Shown here piece by piece: positions 63,534-64,000 of a stretch of 64,000 nt of DNA; position 1 is the stretch's first letter, and every line of letters begins with the position of its first letter. Where the stretch lies: contig JAAOMT010000003.1 in NCBI GenBank assembly GCA_016748015.1, forward strand, positions 1,549,365 through 1,613,364. Reading direction: 5' to 3'. The DNA is from Geosiphon pyriformis. Its lineage: Eukaryota; Glomeromycota; Glomeromycetes; Archaeosporales; Geosiphonaceae. A model generated the notes under the pieces. That model was not told where the DNA came from and made no database searches. It saw only the letters and a program-made list of their open reading frames with translations. A program made the position numbers and the translations under genes.

Positions 63534-64000
63534 CTAAATTATCTGTAAAACCTTCTGTTCATAGCTACGAATAAATTGAGTAATGGGTCACCAATGCGGT
63601 TTAACGTAATCGGGTCTTTATTTTTAAGTGTTATTTAGGGTTTTCAGTGAAGAATCAGAATACTCTATTATTACGCACCCTCACATAATGATTATGAAAT
63701 GCTTCAAAATTTGAAAAATCCACATCTCATAATTGATCTTGCATAGACTCTTAAATTATAAGCGTAGAGTGGGTTATTTTTTAGTATATGTCTTACTTTA
63801 AATAAAGCTTTTTCTGATTAAAATCACTAAAAACGTGAAAATCATTCTTTAAGCGGCTGATTTTGAGATTGCTCAGCTCTATATTTGCCTAAGGAAAAAT
63901 TTTTTTGATTTGAGAAAGATATTTATTGATCGATCACATGATGTTATCCATTTTCTAAGAAGTATAAATTATTTATTGTTCACAATCTTAAACAACGAAA
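63534..64000. other. Intergenic, no gene seen
   Basis: No open frame, motif or repeat recognised up to the window edge. Confidence 0.55.

Overview
The window looks like nuclear DNA of an early-diverging, arbuscular-mycorrhizal-type fungus (Glomeromycotina most likely; inferred from gene content). The reasons are very high A+T, short GT..AG introns of about 50-110 bp, and the typical mix of Sel1-repeat proteins, fast-evolving tyrosine-kinase-like kinases, KCTD-type BTB proteins, class-3 lipase-like proteins and decayed DNA transposons. Nothing suggests a bacterial operon, plasmid or virus. Most genes are spliced; exon joins were rebuilt by hand from splice sites, reading frame and paralogue comparison.

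Layout. 0.4-3.1 kb: a kinase relic and a Sel1 relic (both minus), then an intact intronless Sel1 gene. 4.4-5.4 kb: a dead Tc1/mariner transposon. 5.4-14.8 kb: a gene-free, extremely AT-rich block with diverged repeats, some shared with a second AT block at about 32-34.9 kb. 21.1-22.3 kb: a two-exon PH-domain gene. 25.8-26.2 kb: a relic resembling a TnpB/Fanzor RNA-guided nuclease. 26-32 kb: microsatellites and a clean 3 x 40 bp tandem repeat. 35-40 kb: a small membrane protein, a KCTD-like BTB gene and a six-exon phosphoribosyltransferase gene, all minus.

43-64 kb: a dispersed family of class-3 lipase-like membrane-anchored proteins. It has four complete genes (43.9-45.3 +, 47.9-49.3 -, 57.8-59.2 +, 61.5-62.9 +) and one broken fifth copy (63.1-63.5 +). 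Among them lie a frameshifted second BTB copy, a pogo/psq transposase fragment and a kinase-like gene with a degraded DFG motif.

The most unusual observation is that all four complete lipase-like genes have glycine where the class-3 lipase nucleophile serine should be (GHGxGG instead of GHSxGG). They keep the catalytic Asp region, the TFGQP block and, in three of four, the catalytic His. Different glycine codons are used, so this looks like an inherited, maintained family trait: a local expansion of pseudo-lipases beside a pseudokinase-like gene.
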